Source of the DNA: Pseudobutyrivibrio xylanivorans DSM 14809
GTDB lineage: Bacteria; Bacillota; Clostridia; Lachnospirales; Lachnospiraceae
Assembly: GCF_900141825.1 (NCBI RefSeq)
Contig: NZ_FQYQ01000017.1
Coordinates: 1 to 64,000 of the forward strand
Reading direction: 5' to 3'
DNA length: 64,000 nucleotides
Numbering within the stretch: the stretch's first letter is position 1; every line of letters begins with the position of its first letter. A program made the position numbers and the translations under genes. The notes below the pieces were generated by a model. The model made no database searches. It worked only from the letters and a program-made list of their open reading frames with translations, and had not been told where the DNA came from. Shown one piece after another: positions 1 to 8,486 of the stretch.

Positions 1-2
1 AG

Positions 3-93
3 TTACTACCTGTGTTCATTTCTTGTATATAGGTAGTAGAATATCTAAAAAAATTTACTACCTTATCAAATTAGTAGGTCTCAGGTAGTAAAT
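3..93. repeat. cluster of inverted TACTACC/GGTAGTA motifs
   Basis: Five copies of a TACTACC-like heptamer lie in 90 bp in alternating orientation: 4-10, 32-38, 57-62 region, a one-base variant near 72-79, and 84-90. The pair at 53-63 and 83-93 forms a perfect 11-bp inverted repeat (ATTTACTACCT / AGGTAGTAAAT) with a 19-nt loop. The pair at 3-11 and 31-39 repeats the layout. This resembles a multi-site operator or paired hairpins controlling a gene beyond the left edge. The function is unknown. Confidence 0.5.
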
Positions 94-120
94 GCAATGG
101 GCTTTGCCACAGTCCTATTT

Positions 121-246
121 TTTTTTGAGCTTGTTTGCCTAGTATCTGCCAAAAGAGGCGCTGTCAAGAGACGGCGAAGCCGAGCCGCCAGGCCTTGCAC
201 TTGACTGGGACTCTTGGCAGATAGAATGAACAAAGCTCAAATAAAA
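121..246. repeat. long imperfect inverted repeat, GC-rich core (element 1)
   Basis: The two ends mirror each other over about 48 nt at roughly 75% identity: TTTTGAGCTT at 123-132 against AAAGCTCAAA at 232-241, then ATCTGCCAA at 143-151 against TTGGCAGAT at 214-222. A central hairpin CGGC-GAA-GCCG sits at 172-182. T and A runs flank both ends. The core is clearly richer in G+C than its surroundings. It could be a structured RNA, a bidirectional terminator or a MITE/REP-like repeat. It lies downstream of the MATE gene terminator, and no open reading frame was found in it. Confidence 0.55.
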
Positions 247-273
247 AGAGGTTTAGCCAAAGACTAAACCTCT
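242..273 (-). terminator. rho-independent terminator of the MATE operon
   Basis: Read leftward, the stem AGAGGTTTAG / CTAAACCTCT with a short loop is followed by a T run, just after the MATE stop codon. Confidence 0.85.
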
Positions 274-288
274 GAGTTAATCATATCC

Positions 289-1653
289 CTATTGCCATAA
301 ATGCTGAGTATCATACGCGTGTGGCCAGTCGGAAGTGAGTAGCCATATAGTAAATACGATTGACGAGCAAGCCCAAGTAAGTGGGTAGCACCAGCTGATT
401 GTGGTGAACTTTGGTATAAAATGAATAGCTGTTGTTACGTAAATTATTCGTACTCCACACCAGAAGGTGAGCATGGTAGCCATCGGTACTATTGCTTTAC
501 CTGCGCCTCTCATAATACCTGCTGCACAGTGTGAGTATGCTAATAAGCAATAGAAGAATGCACATACTGCAACCTGCATATGGCCATAGGAAATATCCTC
601 AGGATTCTTAATGAACCACCCAAGGGCTGTATCTGCAAACAGATAGTAAATAAGTCCTATGGTCTCTGCAAGAACAACACCTGCAATAACACTCATGCGA
701 GCTCCTTTAACTGCTCTGTCGTATTTTTTGGCACCAAGGTTCTGGCTGATAAATGTAGGAATGGCCATAGATATACTGGTGATAGGAAGAAATACGAATC
801 CTTCAATCTTTGAGTATGCTCCCATTCCATTCATGGCATGCGGTCCGAAGGCATTAATGTTTTTCTGAACCACAATATTTCCGATAGAAATAACTGAATT
901 CTGCAATCCCATAGGAAGTCCTTGAACGAGAATTTCTCTCATCATTCTTGGGTGCCACTTAAAAATATCTCTGATAATTACTCCAGTATTATCGTTTATA
1001 CGAACCAGACGAATAAAACAAAGTAACGCTGATATTCCCTGTGATACAACAGTAGCTACTGCTGCACCAACTACTCCTGTGTGAAAACCAGCAACTAAAA
1101 TCACATCAAGCACTACATTGAGAACTGATGAGAATAAAAGATATAACAATGGGTGATAACTGTCTCCCACCGAACGCATTATGTTCATAAATACGTTGTA
1201 TAAAACGATGGTGGAAATGCCACCAAAATAAATATTAAAGTAAGTCAGTGAGTATGGAAGTACCTCTGCTGGAGTATCAATAATGCGAAGCATAAATGGC
1301 ACAAAAGTGATACCAATCAATGTAGCAACCACACAACATATCAAAGCAAACAACACATTGCTATGAATTGATTTACGAATGTTCTCATCATCACCTGCGC
1401 CATAATATCTACTGATGATAATGCCACCTCCGGCACCCATTCCACCAAAAAAACCGACAATAAAAAAGCTCAAAGCGCCACCCGAGCTAATAGCTGCAAA
1501 GGCATTGCTTTCAGCAAAGTTACCAACAACCCATGCATCAGCTATATTGTAAAGCTGCTGCAGAAGCTGTCCCATAAATAAAGGAATGCAAAACTGAAAC
1601 ATTCCCTTACCAATGGACCCATTTAATAAATCAATCGATTTACTTTTGTTCAT
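289..1653 (-). CDS. MATE family multidrug/Na+ efflux transporter
   Basis: This 454-residue polytopic membrane protein has about twelve hydrophobic segments in two repeated halves, with the typical MATE opening (GKGMFQFCIPLFMGQLLQQL) and the Gly-rich GGMGAGGGIIISRYYG stretch after helix 2. MATE proteins export cationic drugs or metabolites using Na+ or H+ gradients; the substrate here cannot be told. An ATG with GAGGAT about 10 nt upstream sets the start. It is the last gene of the pfkA-trmH-small ORF-MATE run, 6 nt after the preceding stop and closed by a clear terminator. It lies 38 kb from the polysaccharide locus, so a flippase role there is unlikely. Confidence 0.93.
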   Translation of the reverse strand: MNKSKSIDLLNGSIGKGMFQFCIPLFMGQLLQQLYNIADAWVVGNFAESNAFAAISSGGALSFFIVGFFGGMGAGGGIIISRYYGAGDDENIRKSIHSNVLFALICCVVATLIGITFVPFMLRIIDTPAEVLPYSLTYFNIYFGGISTIVLYNVFMNIMRSVGDSYHPLLYLLFSSVLNVVLDVILVAGFHTGVVGAAVATVVSQGISALLCFIRLVRINDNTGVIIRDIFKWHPRMMREILVQGLPMGLQNSVISIGNIVVQKNINAFGPHAMNGMGAYSKIEGFVFLPITSISMAIPTFISQNLGAKKYDRAVKGARMSVIAGVVLAETIGLIYYLFADTALGWFIKNPEDISYGHMQVAVCAFFYCLLAYSHCAAGIMRGAGKAIVPMATMLTFWCGVRIIYVTTAIHFIPKFTTISWCYPLTWACSSIVFTIWLLTSDWPHAYDTQHLWQ

Positions 1654-1659
1654 AAAACA

Positions 1660-1923
1660 TTAATCCTCATCTAGTACATGTATCTCTAAATAATCAAACG
1701 GAATCTCATCCACAAAGTTATCCTTAGTGAAGCGAGCCTTACCATGTCGCTTGAACTCACGAATAGTGGAATCTAGCCAAACTGGCTTACTTGTATCAAA
1801 CTCGTAACAAGCTTTATCCACCGCATTGAAAATCTTATGTGTGCGAGTCTCCTCTGAATTGTCCTCTATTACCAGGTCGTGGAGTAGATGATTATCCTGC
1901 CACGATTTAAACCATATTCTCAT
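1660..1923 (-). CDS. conserved hypothetical protein (87 aa)
   Basis: This is a small soluble protein with mixed charge and no signal peptide, starting MRIWFKSWQDNHLLHDLVIE and ending in an acidic tail (HVLDED). I do not recognise a named family. The ATG at 1923 is preferred over the in-frame GTG at 1929 because the GAGG motif at about 1928-1931 sits correctly for the ATG and overlaps the GTG. It is 13 nt downstream of the TrmH-type methyltransferase and 6 nt upstream of the MATE gene, so it is co-transcribed with both. Its regular codons and tight packing argue that it is a real gene. Confidence 0.8.
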   Translation of the reverse strand: MRIWFKSWQDNHLLHDLVIEDNSEETRTHKIFNAVDKACYEFDTSKPVWLDSTIREFKRHGKARFTKDNFVDEIPFDYLEIHVLDED

Positions 1924-1936
1924 ATACACCTCATCC

Positions 1937-2743
1937 TTAACTTCGTTGTCGATGTGTTTCGTACATTAGTAACGCGGCTGCCACCGATGCATTAAGTGAC
2001 TCCAGCTGACCTTCCATAGGAATCTTAAGATAGCTGGTGGCAAATGATGCAGCCTCGTCTGTAAGACCATTACCTTCATTTCCAATCATGAATGCTGTAG
2101 GACCAGAGTAATCAAATTCATCATAGAATTTCTCACCCTTAAGGTGTGCTGCATAAATGGAGACACCATGCTGCTCCTTCAACTCTGTCAACGTAGCACC
2201 TAAATCAGAAACCACTAAATGAGGAACTCTGAAAATACTACCCATTGTAGAACGAACCACCTTTGGAGAATATAAATCTACAGTAGTATTGTTCATAATG
2301 ATACCTGTAGCGCCGGCACCTTCTGCAGTACGAATGATGGTCCCCATATTTCCTGGGTCCTGTAATGATTCCAAAACAACAATATGAGCTGGCTTTCCCG
2401 AATCCTTACCAAGCACATCCGCCATGATGAAATCCTGCATCTTAACAAGAGCAAGGACTCCCTGTGGTGTAACTGTGTCACTCATGGAATCAAAGATTTT
2501 TTTAGCAACCTCTTCCATGGGAACATTTGGTGCCTTGGCAGAAATCTCTGAAATAAATGCCGAACCTTCTGCTGAAGAGCCAAAGCCCTCCACATAATAG
2601 ATAGCATGCAAAAGTGACGCTGGTACTTCTGCCACCGCCCTAATTCCCTCAACCACAAAAAGCCTTTGAGCTTTACGCTCTCTGGCTTTTTTGTTAAGTG
2701 TCATTATGTTTTTGATTTGATTATTACTCGTACTTGTAATCAT
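1937..2743 (-). CDS. TrmH/SpoU family RNA 2'-O-methyltransferase
   Basis: This 268-residue protein has an N-terminal substrate-binding domain (starting MITSTSNNQIKNIMTLNKKA, with RLFVVEGIRAV) and a C-terminal SPOUT knot. The SPOUT motifs are visible: LQDPGNMGTIIRTAEGAGA (motif 1), FMIGNEGNGL (motif 2) and IPMEGQLESLNASVAAAL (motif 3). The family methylates ribose 2'-OH in rRNA or tRNA using S-adenosylmethionine; the exact target nucleotide cannot be read from sequence. Its start codon overlaps the end of pfkA by 20 nt, which suggests translational coupling. Confidence 0.93.
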   Translation of the reverse strand: MITSTSNNQIKNIMTLNKKARERKAQRLFVVEGIRAVAEVPASLLHAIYYVEGFGSSAEGSAFISEISAKAPNVPMEEVAKKIFDSMSDTVTPQGVLALVKMQDFIMADVLGKDSGKPAHIVVLESLQDPGNMGTIIRTAEGAGATGIIMNNTTVDLYSPKVVRSTMGSIFRVPHLVVSDLGATLTELKEQHGVSIYAAHLKGEKFYDEFDYSGPTAFMIGNEGNGLTDEAASFATSYLKIPMEGQLESLNASVAAALLMYETHRQRS

Positions 2744-3713
2744 TGTTCAAAGAATTGCAAATCTTGTACTGATACTCATCAACATCCTTGTGCATTGCAA
2801 GTGCCTCGTCGATATCGAAATCAACGAACTCACCGTGACGGTAACCTACTACACGGTTTGTCTTGCCTGCGCAAAGAAGATCAACTGCCATAGCACCCAT
2901 AGTAGATGCGTAAACACGATCCTTACATGTAGGTGAACCACCACGCTGCATGTGACCAAGGATAGTAGCACGTGTCTCGATACCTGTAGCAGCCTCGATA
3001 CGCTTAGCCATAGATGTAGAATGGCCAACACCCTCAGCATTGATAATGATGTGGTGCTGCTTACCCTTCTTACGTCCCTCGATGATGTGATTTACAAGCT
3101 TCTGCTCATCGTAATCATATCTCTCTGGAAGAAGTACATCCTCAGCGCCGTTAGCGATACCACACCAAAGAGCGATATAACCTGCTCCACGACCCATAAC
3201 CTCGATGATAGAGCAACGCTCGTGTGATGTAGATGTATCACGAACCTTGTCGATAGCTTCCATAGCTGTGTTAACAGCTGTATCGAAACCGATTGTATAT
3301 TCTGTACAAGCGATATCAAGATCGATTGTACCTGGAAGTCCAATTGTGTTGATGCCGAAGTGAGAAATCTTCTGTGCACCCTTAAATGAACCGTCACCAC
3401 CGATAACTACGAGACCATCAATACCGTGCTCGCGGCACATCTTAGCTGCCTTCTCCTGGTACTCAGGCTGAAGCATCTCAAGACATCTAGCTGTCTGAAG
3501 AATAGTACCACCGCGCTGAATAGTCTCAGAAACACTGTGTGCGTTCATATCTATAATTTCGCCGGAAAGAAGACCAGCGTATCCTCGTCTGATTCCTTTA
3601 ACTGTCTTACCATGAGCAATAGCCTGACGAACAACGGCACGAATAGCCGCATTCATACCAGGTGCATCACCACCGGAGGTAAGAACACCAATAGTCTTAA
3701 TCTTGTCTGCCAT
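2724..3713 (-). CDS. pfkA: ATP-dependent 6-phosphofructokinase
   Basis: Catalyses fructose 6-phosphate + ATP to fructose 1,6-bisphosphate in glycolysis. The 329-residue product begins MADKIKTIGVLTSGGDAPGM, with the nucleotide loop LTSGGDAPG. GGDGSFKG carries Gly rather than Asp at the position that separates ATP from PPi enzymes, so it is probably ATP-dependent. The catalytic segment reads PGTIDLDI where most homologues have PGTIDNDI, a Leu for Asn change worth noting. The start is set by AGGAGGAA 8 nt upstream of the ATG at 3713; a longer in-frame extension to 3788 would run through the promoter. It lies next to dnaE, as in many Firmicutes. Confidence 0.95.
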   Translation of the reverse strand: MADKIKTIGVLTSGGDAPGMNAAIRAVVRQAIAHGKTVKGIRRGYAGLLSGEIIDMNAHSVSETIQRGGTILQTARCLEMLQPEYQEKAAKMCREHGIDGLVVIGGDGSFKGAQKISHFGINTIGLPGTIDLDIACTEYTIGFDTAVNTAMEAIDKVRDTSTSHERCSIIEVMGRGAGYIALWCGIANGAEDVLLPERYDYDEQKLVNHIIEGRKKGKQHHIIINAEGVGHSTSMAKRIEAATGIETRATILGHMQRGGSPTCKDRVYASTMGAMAVDLLCAGKTNRVVGYRHGEFVDFDIDEALAMHKDVDEYQYKICNSLNNDYKYE

Positions 3714-3759
3714 TTGATTATTCCTCCTAAATGTATCCCTTTTCAAACAATCCCAATCT

Positions 3760-3788
3760 ATTTTAGCCTCTTTTGCAAACGTTTTCAA
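3760..3788 (-). promoter_or_regulatory. pfkA promoter overlapped by a perfect cre (CcpA) box
   Basis: Leftward promoter TTGAAA (3788-3783), 17-nt spacer, TAAAAT (3765-3760). The 14-mer TGAAAACGTTTGCA at 3787-3774 matches the catabolite-responsive element consensus TGWAARCGYTWNCW at every position and covers most of the -35 box. Carbon control by CcpA is therefore expected, and the position favours repression by blocking the polymerase. Confidence 0.75.
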
Positions 3789-3940
3789 TAGTTATTTTTT
3801 TAACGTTCTTCCCCCGGTATCACCATCATGATTTTATCATCCAATTATTCTTTTTCTGTGATTATTTAAGGTTTTTTCTTTGACTGTATCAAAGCCATCA
3901 TCATTTTTAATGAAGAATAGAAATTTTATGACATTTGTAA

Positions 3941-6900
3941 CTAGTATTTTTTGCTTCTTGCAAACTCAAGCTTTTTATCCACAACTCTAACATTGTCAGC
4001 ACCGAATTTTCCACTAAGTGCTTTGATGTTATCATCAGTGGCTGATAAGCTCCAGCTTGGTGGCATTACTTTCTTTGCCTTTTCAGCCTTTAGATATATA
4101 ACTACACTGTCATTGCCATCCATAGCATGAATTAAATCTGCCAATGTAGCTTCTGATGCTTCATACTCTGCCTTGTCTGCAAACTGAATCCAGACCTCTC
4201 TCTTGCAATCATCAAAGGATTTAACATCTTCACAGATTAGAATAGCCTCTCGCTCACCATCATTCTGAACACGTCCTTTAATGAAGACTTTGTTACCTTC
4301 CACAAGTAATGGACGTACCCTCTCATATGTTTTTGCAAATGCAAGCACCTTAACTGATCCTGATAAATCTTCAAGGATAATATTTCCATAGGCATTGCCC
4401 TTGGCTGAATATTTCAAAGCGGCTTCCATGATGATACCACCAATAATTACCTCAGCTCCATCTTTGATAGATGCCGAACCTTCTCCAGCATCATCTCCAA
4501 AAGTGGCTACCTCGACTTCGTCTTGTGCTGTATCAAACTCACTTGCATGAGCTGTAACATTCTTTCTGAGAAGAGGAAGGAAATCATCCAATGGATGTCC
4601 ACTTACATATATTCCCATCAGTTCCTTTTCAAAGCTTAAAAGAATTTCTCTAGGGAATTCATCCAAATCTGGCAAGCTAATCCTTAATGATTCTTTCTGA
4701 TCTTCATCAGCAAAATCAAAAAGTGACATCTGACCATCAATAGTGTTTTTGCGATCCTTATTAACAGAGTCCATGATAACCTCATAGATGCAGACCTTCT
4801 GACGACGGTTACCCTCAAGGGAGTCCAAGGCTCCTGCCTTAATAAGGTTTTCAACTGTGCGTTTATTGGCATCGTATTTAACAACTCGCTTTATGAAGTC
4901 TTCCAAATTACGATATAGACCATTTACTCTTCTATCTTCTATAATGGCTGTGATAGTGCTGCTGCCAACTGATTTGATAGCAGACAGACCGTATCGAATC
5001 TTTCCATTATCAACGGCGAAATCTGCCTCTCCGTAATTAACATCTGGTGGAAGCAATTCGATTCCAGACTCACGACATACAGCAATGTACTCAGCAATCT
5101 TTGTACTGCTATTAAGCACTGACGTCATCAGCGCTGCCATGAATTCAAGTGGGTAATACTTCTTTAAATACGCAGTCTGAACAGCCACATAAGAGTATGC
5201 TGCTGCATGACTCTTATTAAATCCGTACTCAGCGAATGGCATAAGCTGATCAAAGAGCCAGTCTGCCTCTTCTGCTGAAATGCCATTCTTATCAAAACAG
5301 CCCTGTACGAATGTTGGACGCTCTTCTGCCAGTTTATCTCTTTTTTTCTTACTCATCATTCGTCTGACATTGTCAGCGCGACCCATAGTATAACCAGCGC
5401 AGGTAGTCATAATCTGCATAACCTGTTCCTGATAAACTGGGAATCCATATGTATCCGCAAGCACATCCTTAAGGAGTGGGAACCTCTGAATAAATGGAGA
5501 TTCCTTGCCAGTATTTTTACAATCAATAATGTTCGGTATGAAATCCATTGGACCTGGACGGTATACTGCATTGGCCAGGATTAAATCACCAATCTGAGTA
5601 GGATTAAGCTGCTTAAGCAAGCTCTTCATTCCTGCAGATTCAAACTGGAAAACACCATCTGTCTTTCCAGCTGCGAAAAGCTCCATTGCACCCTTGTCAT
5701 TGTAATCAATATCATGCAAATCGAGCTTGATGCCATAGTTCTTTTCCACCTGCTTAAGGGTGTCATTTATAACAGTAAGGTTTCGAAGGCCAAGGAAGTC
5801 CATCTTCAAAAGTCCGATTTCCTCAATAACTTCCTTCTCGTACTGTGTGATAATCACATCACCCTTTCCAAGGGCAAGTGGCATATATTCGTCAGTAGGC
5901 TTTCCTGAAATAACTACACCTGCGGCATGTACACCAGTGTTACGTGGCAAGCCTTCCAGACTCTTACAAATATCAAGAAGCTTTCTGATTTCATCATCAG
6001 CCTCATACATAGCTCTAAGATCTGGGCTGTACTTAATAGCATTTTCGATAGTAACCTTTTTGCCATCTGGTAACACATCCGGGATAAGCTTTTTGATGCT
6101 GTTAGTGTAAGGAATTGGCAGTCCCATAACACGACCGACATCCTGCACTACGCTCTTTGGCTTAAGTGTACCGAAGGTAACAATCTGAGTTACACAGTCG
6201 TCACCATATTTTTTACGAACGTACTCGATAACCTCCTCACGTCCCTCAGGGTCGAAATCAGTATCAATATCGGGCATGGAAACACGCTCTGGATTAAGGA
6301 ATCGCTCGAATACCAGATTATATTTCATAGGGTCGATATCAGTGATTCCTGTGGTGTAACTGATAAGCGAACCAGCAGCAGAACCACGGCCTGGTCCCAC
6401 AGGAATATCATGGGTTCTGGCATAATTTATGAAATCCCAAACAATAAGGAAGTACTCAATATACCCCATCTCTTTGATGGTGTTAAGCTCGTAGGTAAGA
6501 CGTTCCTCGTAAAGGTGAGCATCATCACCATATCTCTCCTTCAAACCATCGAAGCATAGCTTATTTAGATATGTCCAGGCATCATAGCCCTCTGGAACTG
6601 CAAATGGAGGTAAGCCTGCTATGTGATACTCAATCTCCACATTACATCTGTCAGCAATTTCCTGAGTGCGATAAACTGCCTCCTTGGCATAAGGGAAAAG
6701 ATTAAGCATCTCCTGCTCAGTCTTAACATAGAACTCTTCTGTCTCGAAGCGCATTCTGTCTTCATCATCCATCTTTGCACCAGTCTGAATACAAAGAAGA
6801 ACATCGTGACTATAGGCATCCTCTTTATTTGTATAATGGCAATCATTTGTGGCAACAAGAGGGATTCCTGTCTCCTTAGAAAGACGCAAGAGTCCCTGAT

Positions 6901-7459
6901 TTACATTTTTCTGCAAATCAATACCATGGTCCTGCATCTCAAGGAAATAATTATCTGCACCAAATAAATCTCTATACTTTAAAGCAATTTCTTTTGCCTC
7001 TTCATACTGTTCACGGGCAAGTGCTCTGGCAACCTCTCCAGCAAGACATGCTGACAAGCAAATAAGGCCTTCGTGGTACTTCTCTAATATTTCGAAATCC
7101 ACACGAGGCTTATAATAAAATCCATCCACATAACCTGCTGATACGATCTTAATAAGGTTGTGGTATCCTACATTATTTTCTGCAAGCAAAATAAGGTGAT
7201 AGTATCTATCATCACCTTTTACCATTTCTCTATCAAAGCGGGAACCTGGTGCAACATACACCTCACAGCCAATAACTGGCTTTACTCCCTGGGCCATACA
7301 CTCATCATAGAACTTTGTAACGCCGTACATGTTTCCATGGTCTGTGATGGCTGCTGCAGTCATTCCATGTTCCTTACACTTTGCAACATACGATTTTATT
7401 TTATTGGAACCATCTAGGAGCGAATACTCCGTATGGGTGTGAAGATGGACAAAACTCAT
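3941..7459 (-). CDS. dnaE: DNA polymerase III alpha subunit, DnaE type
   Basis: Replicative DNA polymerase subunit of about 1172 residues. The N-terminal PHP domain begins MSFVHLHTHTEYSLLDGS. The palm active site shows MPDIDTDFDPEGR, the next aspartate-bearing segment of the Pol III family follows, and there is a helix-hairpin-helix region. A C-terminal OB-fold region (VLAFAKTYERVRPLL, FIKGRVQNDGEREA) marks DnaE rather than PolC, since no exonuclease domain is present. The ATG at 7459 is preferred because it starts the PHP motif directly and has AGAGAG upstream; the in-frame ATG at 7483 adds eight atypical residues. Length matches DnaE of the E. coli type. Downstream lies the pfkA promoter with no obvious terminator between them. 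Confidence 0.95.
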   Translation of the reverse strand: MSFVHLHTHTEYSLLDGSNKIKSYVAKCKEHGMTAAAITDHGNMYGVTKFYDECMAQGVKPVIGCEVYVAPGSRFDREMVKGDDRYYHLILLAENNVGYHNLIKIVSAGYVDGFYYKPRVDFEILEKYHEGLICLSACLAGEVARALAREQYEEAKEIALKYRDLFGADNYFLEMQDHGIDLQKNVNQGLLRLSKETGIPLVATNDCHYTNKEDAYSHDVLLCIQTGAKMDDEDRMRFETEEFYVKTEQEMLNLFPYAKEAVYRTQEIADRCNVEIEYHIAGLPPFAVPEGYDAWTYLNKLCFDGLKERYGDDAHLYEERLTYELNTIKEMGYIEYFLIVWDFINYARTHDIPVGPGRGSAAGSLISYTTGITDIDPMKYNLVFERFLNPERVSMPDIDTDFDPEGREEVIEYVRKKYGDDCVTQIVTFGTLKPKSVVQDVGRVMGLPIPYTNSIKKLIPDVLPDGKKVTIENAIKYSPDLRAMYEADDEIRKLLDICKSLEGLPRNTGVHAAGVVISGKPTDEYMPLALGKGDVIITQYEKEVIEEIGLLKMDFLGLRNLTVINDTLKQVEKNYGIKLDLHDIDYNDKGAMELFAAGKTDGVFQFESAGMKSLLKQLNPTQIGDLILANAVYRPGPMDFIPNIIDCKNTGKESPFIQRFPLLKDVLADTYGFPVYQEQVMQIMTTCAGYTMGRADNVRRMMSKKKRDKLAEERPTFVQGCFDKNGISAEEADWLFDQLMPFAEYGFNKSHAAAYSYVAVQTAYLKKYYPLEFMAALMTSVLNSSTKIAEYIAVCRESGIELLPPDVNYGEADFAVDNGKIRYGLSAIKSVGSSTITAIIEDRRVNGLYRNLEDFIKRVVKYDANKRTVENLIKAGALDSLEGNRRQKVCIYEVIMDSVNKDRKNTIDGQMSLFDFADEDQKESLRISLPDLDEFPREILLSFEKELMGIYVSGHPLDDFLPLLRKNVTAHASEFDTAQDEVEVATFGDDAGEGSASIKDGAEVIIGGIIMEAALKYSAKGNAYGNIILEDLSGSVKVLAFAKTYERVRPLLVEGNKVFIKGRVQNDGEREAILICEDVKSFDDCKREVWIQFADKAEYEASEATLADLIHAMDGNDSVVIYLKAEKAKKVMPPSWSLSATDDNIKALSGKFGADNVRVVDKKLEFARSKKY

Positions 7460-7623
7460 AACATTCTCTCTTTCTAAATACAACTATATTCATTTTATAG
7501 TGACGATGGATAAATCACAACGTGTTTTTCGTAGAATTATTTATAGGATTAACATATATTTGGTGATAAAATAACCTATAAAATAAATCCAAATATGATA
7601 ATTTCAGGAGATTAGTATTATTT

Positions 7624-8388
7624 ATGATTAATGAGCAACAGGTAAAAACTACTTTCGCTAACTATACAAAAAATTTCAATCCAGAAGATCCAAAAATATC
7701 CTTAAAAATCACTCACACTTACAAGGTTGCTGAAAACTGCAGGAGCATCGCAGAAAGTCTTGGGTTAACTGCAGATGAAATCGAAGTAGCATGGCTAATC
7801 GGCATGCTGCATGATATTGGTCGTTTCGAACAAATCAAGCGTTATGGCACTTTTAACGACAGCAAATCAGTGGACCATGGTGAATTTGGTGCCGATTTAC
7901 TTTTCAAAGAACAGCGATTAATTGAGGAGTACATAGATGTTAGAGACTACGATGAAATAATCGAGATTTCCATAAGACAGCATAATAAATATCGTATCTC
8001 ACAAGGACTGGATTCAAAAACCGAAATGTTTTTGAACATCATCAGAGATGCCGACAAAATTGATATTTTCAGAGTACAGATAGAAGAACCTATCATCGGC
8101 ATCTACGGAGTATCACTAGACTACATTAAAAGCCAGACTATAACAGACGAAGTTTTCCAGCAATTTAAGGAGCACACTGCAATTTTGCGCTCCCTAAAAA
8201 AGACTTATCTAGATTATTATGTGGGCCATTTTTCTTTGGCCTTTGAGTTGGTATTTCCTCGCAGCCGACAGCTCACCCTTGAGCAGGGCTACCTAAAACA
8301 GCTTATGGATTTACAGGTAGCCGATTCTGCCACTCAGGATAGAATTAATTTTATTCGAGATGAAATCAATAAGTGTTTAGCAGAATAG
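7624..8388 (+). CDS. HD-domain phosphohydrolase
   Basis: This 254-residue soluble protein has a classic HD metal-binding signature: His31 (THTYKVAENC), His63-Asp64 (GMLHDIGRFEQ), a further His near residue 88 (SVDHGEFGADLL) and a distal Asp (IIRDADKIDIF). HD proteins hydrolyse phosphate bonds in nucleotides or signalling molecules; the substrate is unknown. AGGAGAT lies upstream of the ATG. It is one of few rightward genes here, divergent from dnaE and convergent with the lipoprotein gene, and so is probably monocistronic. Confidence 0.88.
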   Translation: MINEQQVKTTFANYTKNFNPEDPKISLKITHTYKVAENCRSIAESLGLTADEIEVAWLIGMLHDIGRFEQIKRYGTFNDSKSVDHGEFGADLLFKEQRLIEEYIDVRDYDEIIEISIRQHNKYRISQGLDSKTEMFLNIIRDADKIDIFRVQIEEPIIGIYGVSLDYIKSQTITDEVFQQFKEHTAILRSLKKTYLDYYVGHFSLAFELVFPRSRQLTLEQGYLKQLMDLQVADSATQDRINFIRDEINKCLAE

Positions 8389-8432
8389 CTTTTATGAATT
8401 AAAAGCATGTACACATTATACAAGGCATAAAA

Positions 8433-8463
8433 AACGAGCCTCGTAAAATTTACGAAGCTCGTT
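8433..8463 (-). terminator. terminator of the lipoprotein gene
   Basis: Near-perfect hairpin AACGAGC(C)TCGTAAA / TTTACGA(A)GCTCGTT between two convergent genes. Read leftward it is followed by TTTTTT. On the plus strand the T run is weak, so it mainly serves the minus-strand gene, although it may slow both polymerases. Confidence 0.8.
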
Positions 8464-8486
8464 GATTTCACACTAAATATTCCATT

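Noticed and set aside
121-246. 6S RNA or SRP RNA as the identity of element 1
   Set aside because: Too short for typical 6S RNA, and no SRP motif (GGAA tetraloop with the AGCA/ACC internal loop) could be found.
3426-3791. Plus-strand frame of 121 codons inside pfkA
   Set aside because: It is fully opposite a well-supported enzyme, shows no family pattern and spans the pfkA promoter.
3851-3940. Terminator downstream of dnaE
   Set aside because: A 6-bp CTTTGA/TCAAAG hairpin is present, but read leftward it lacks a T run, so it was not annotated.
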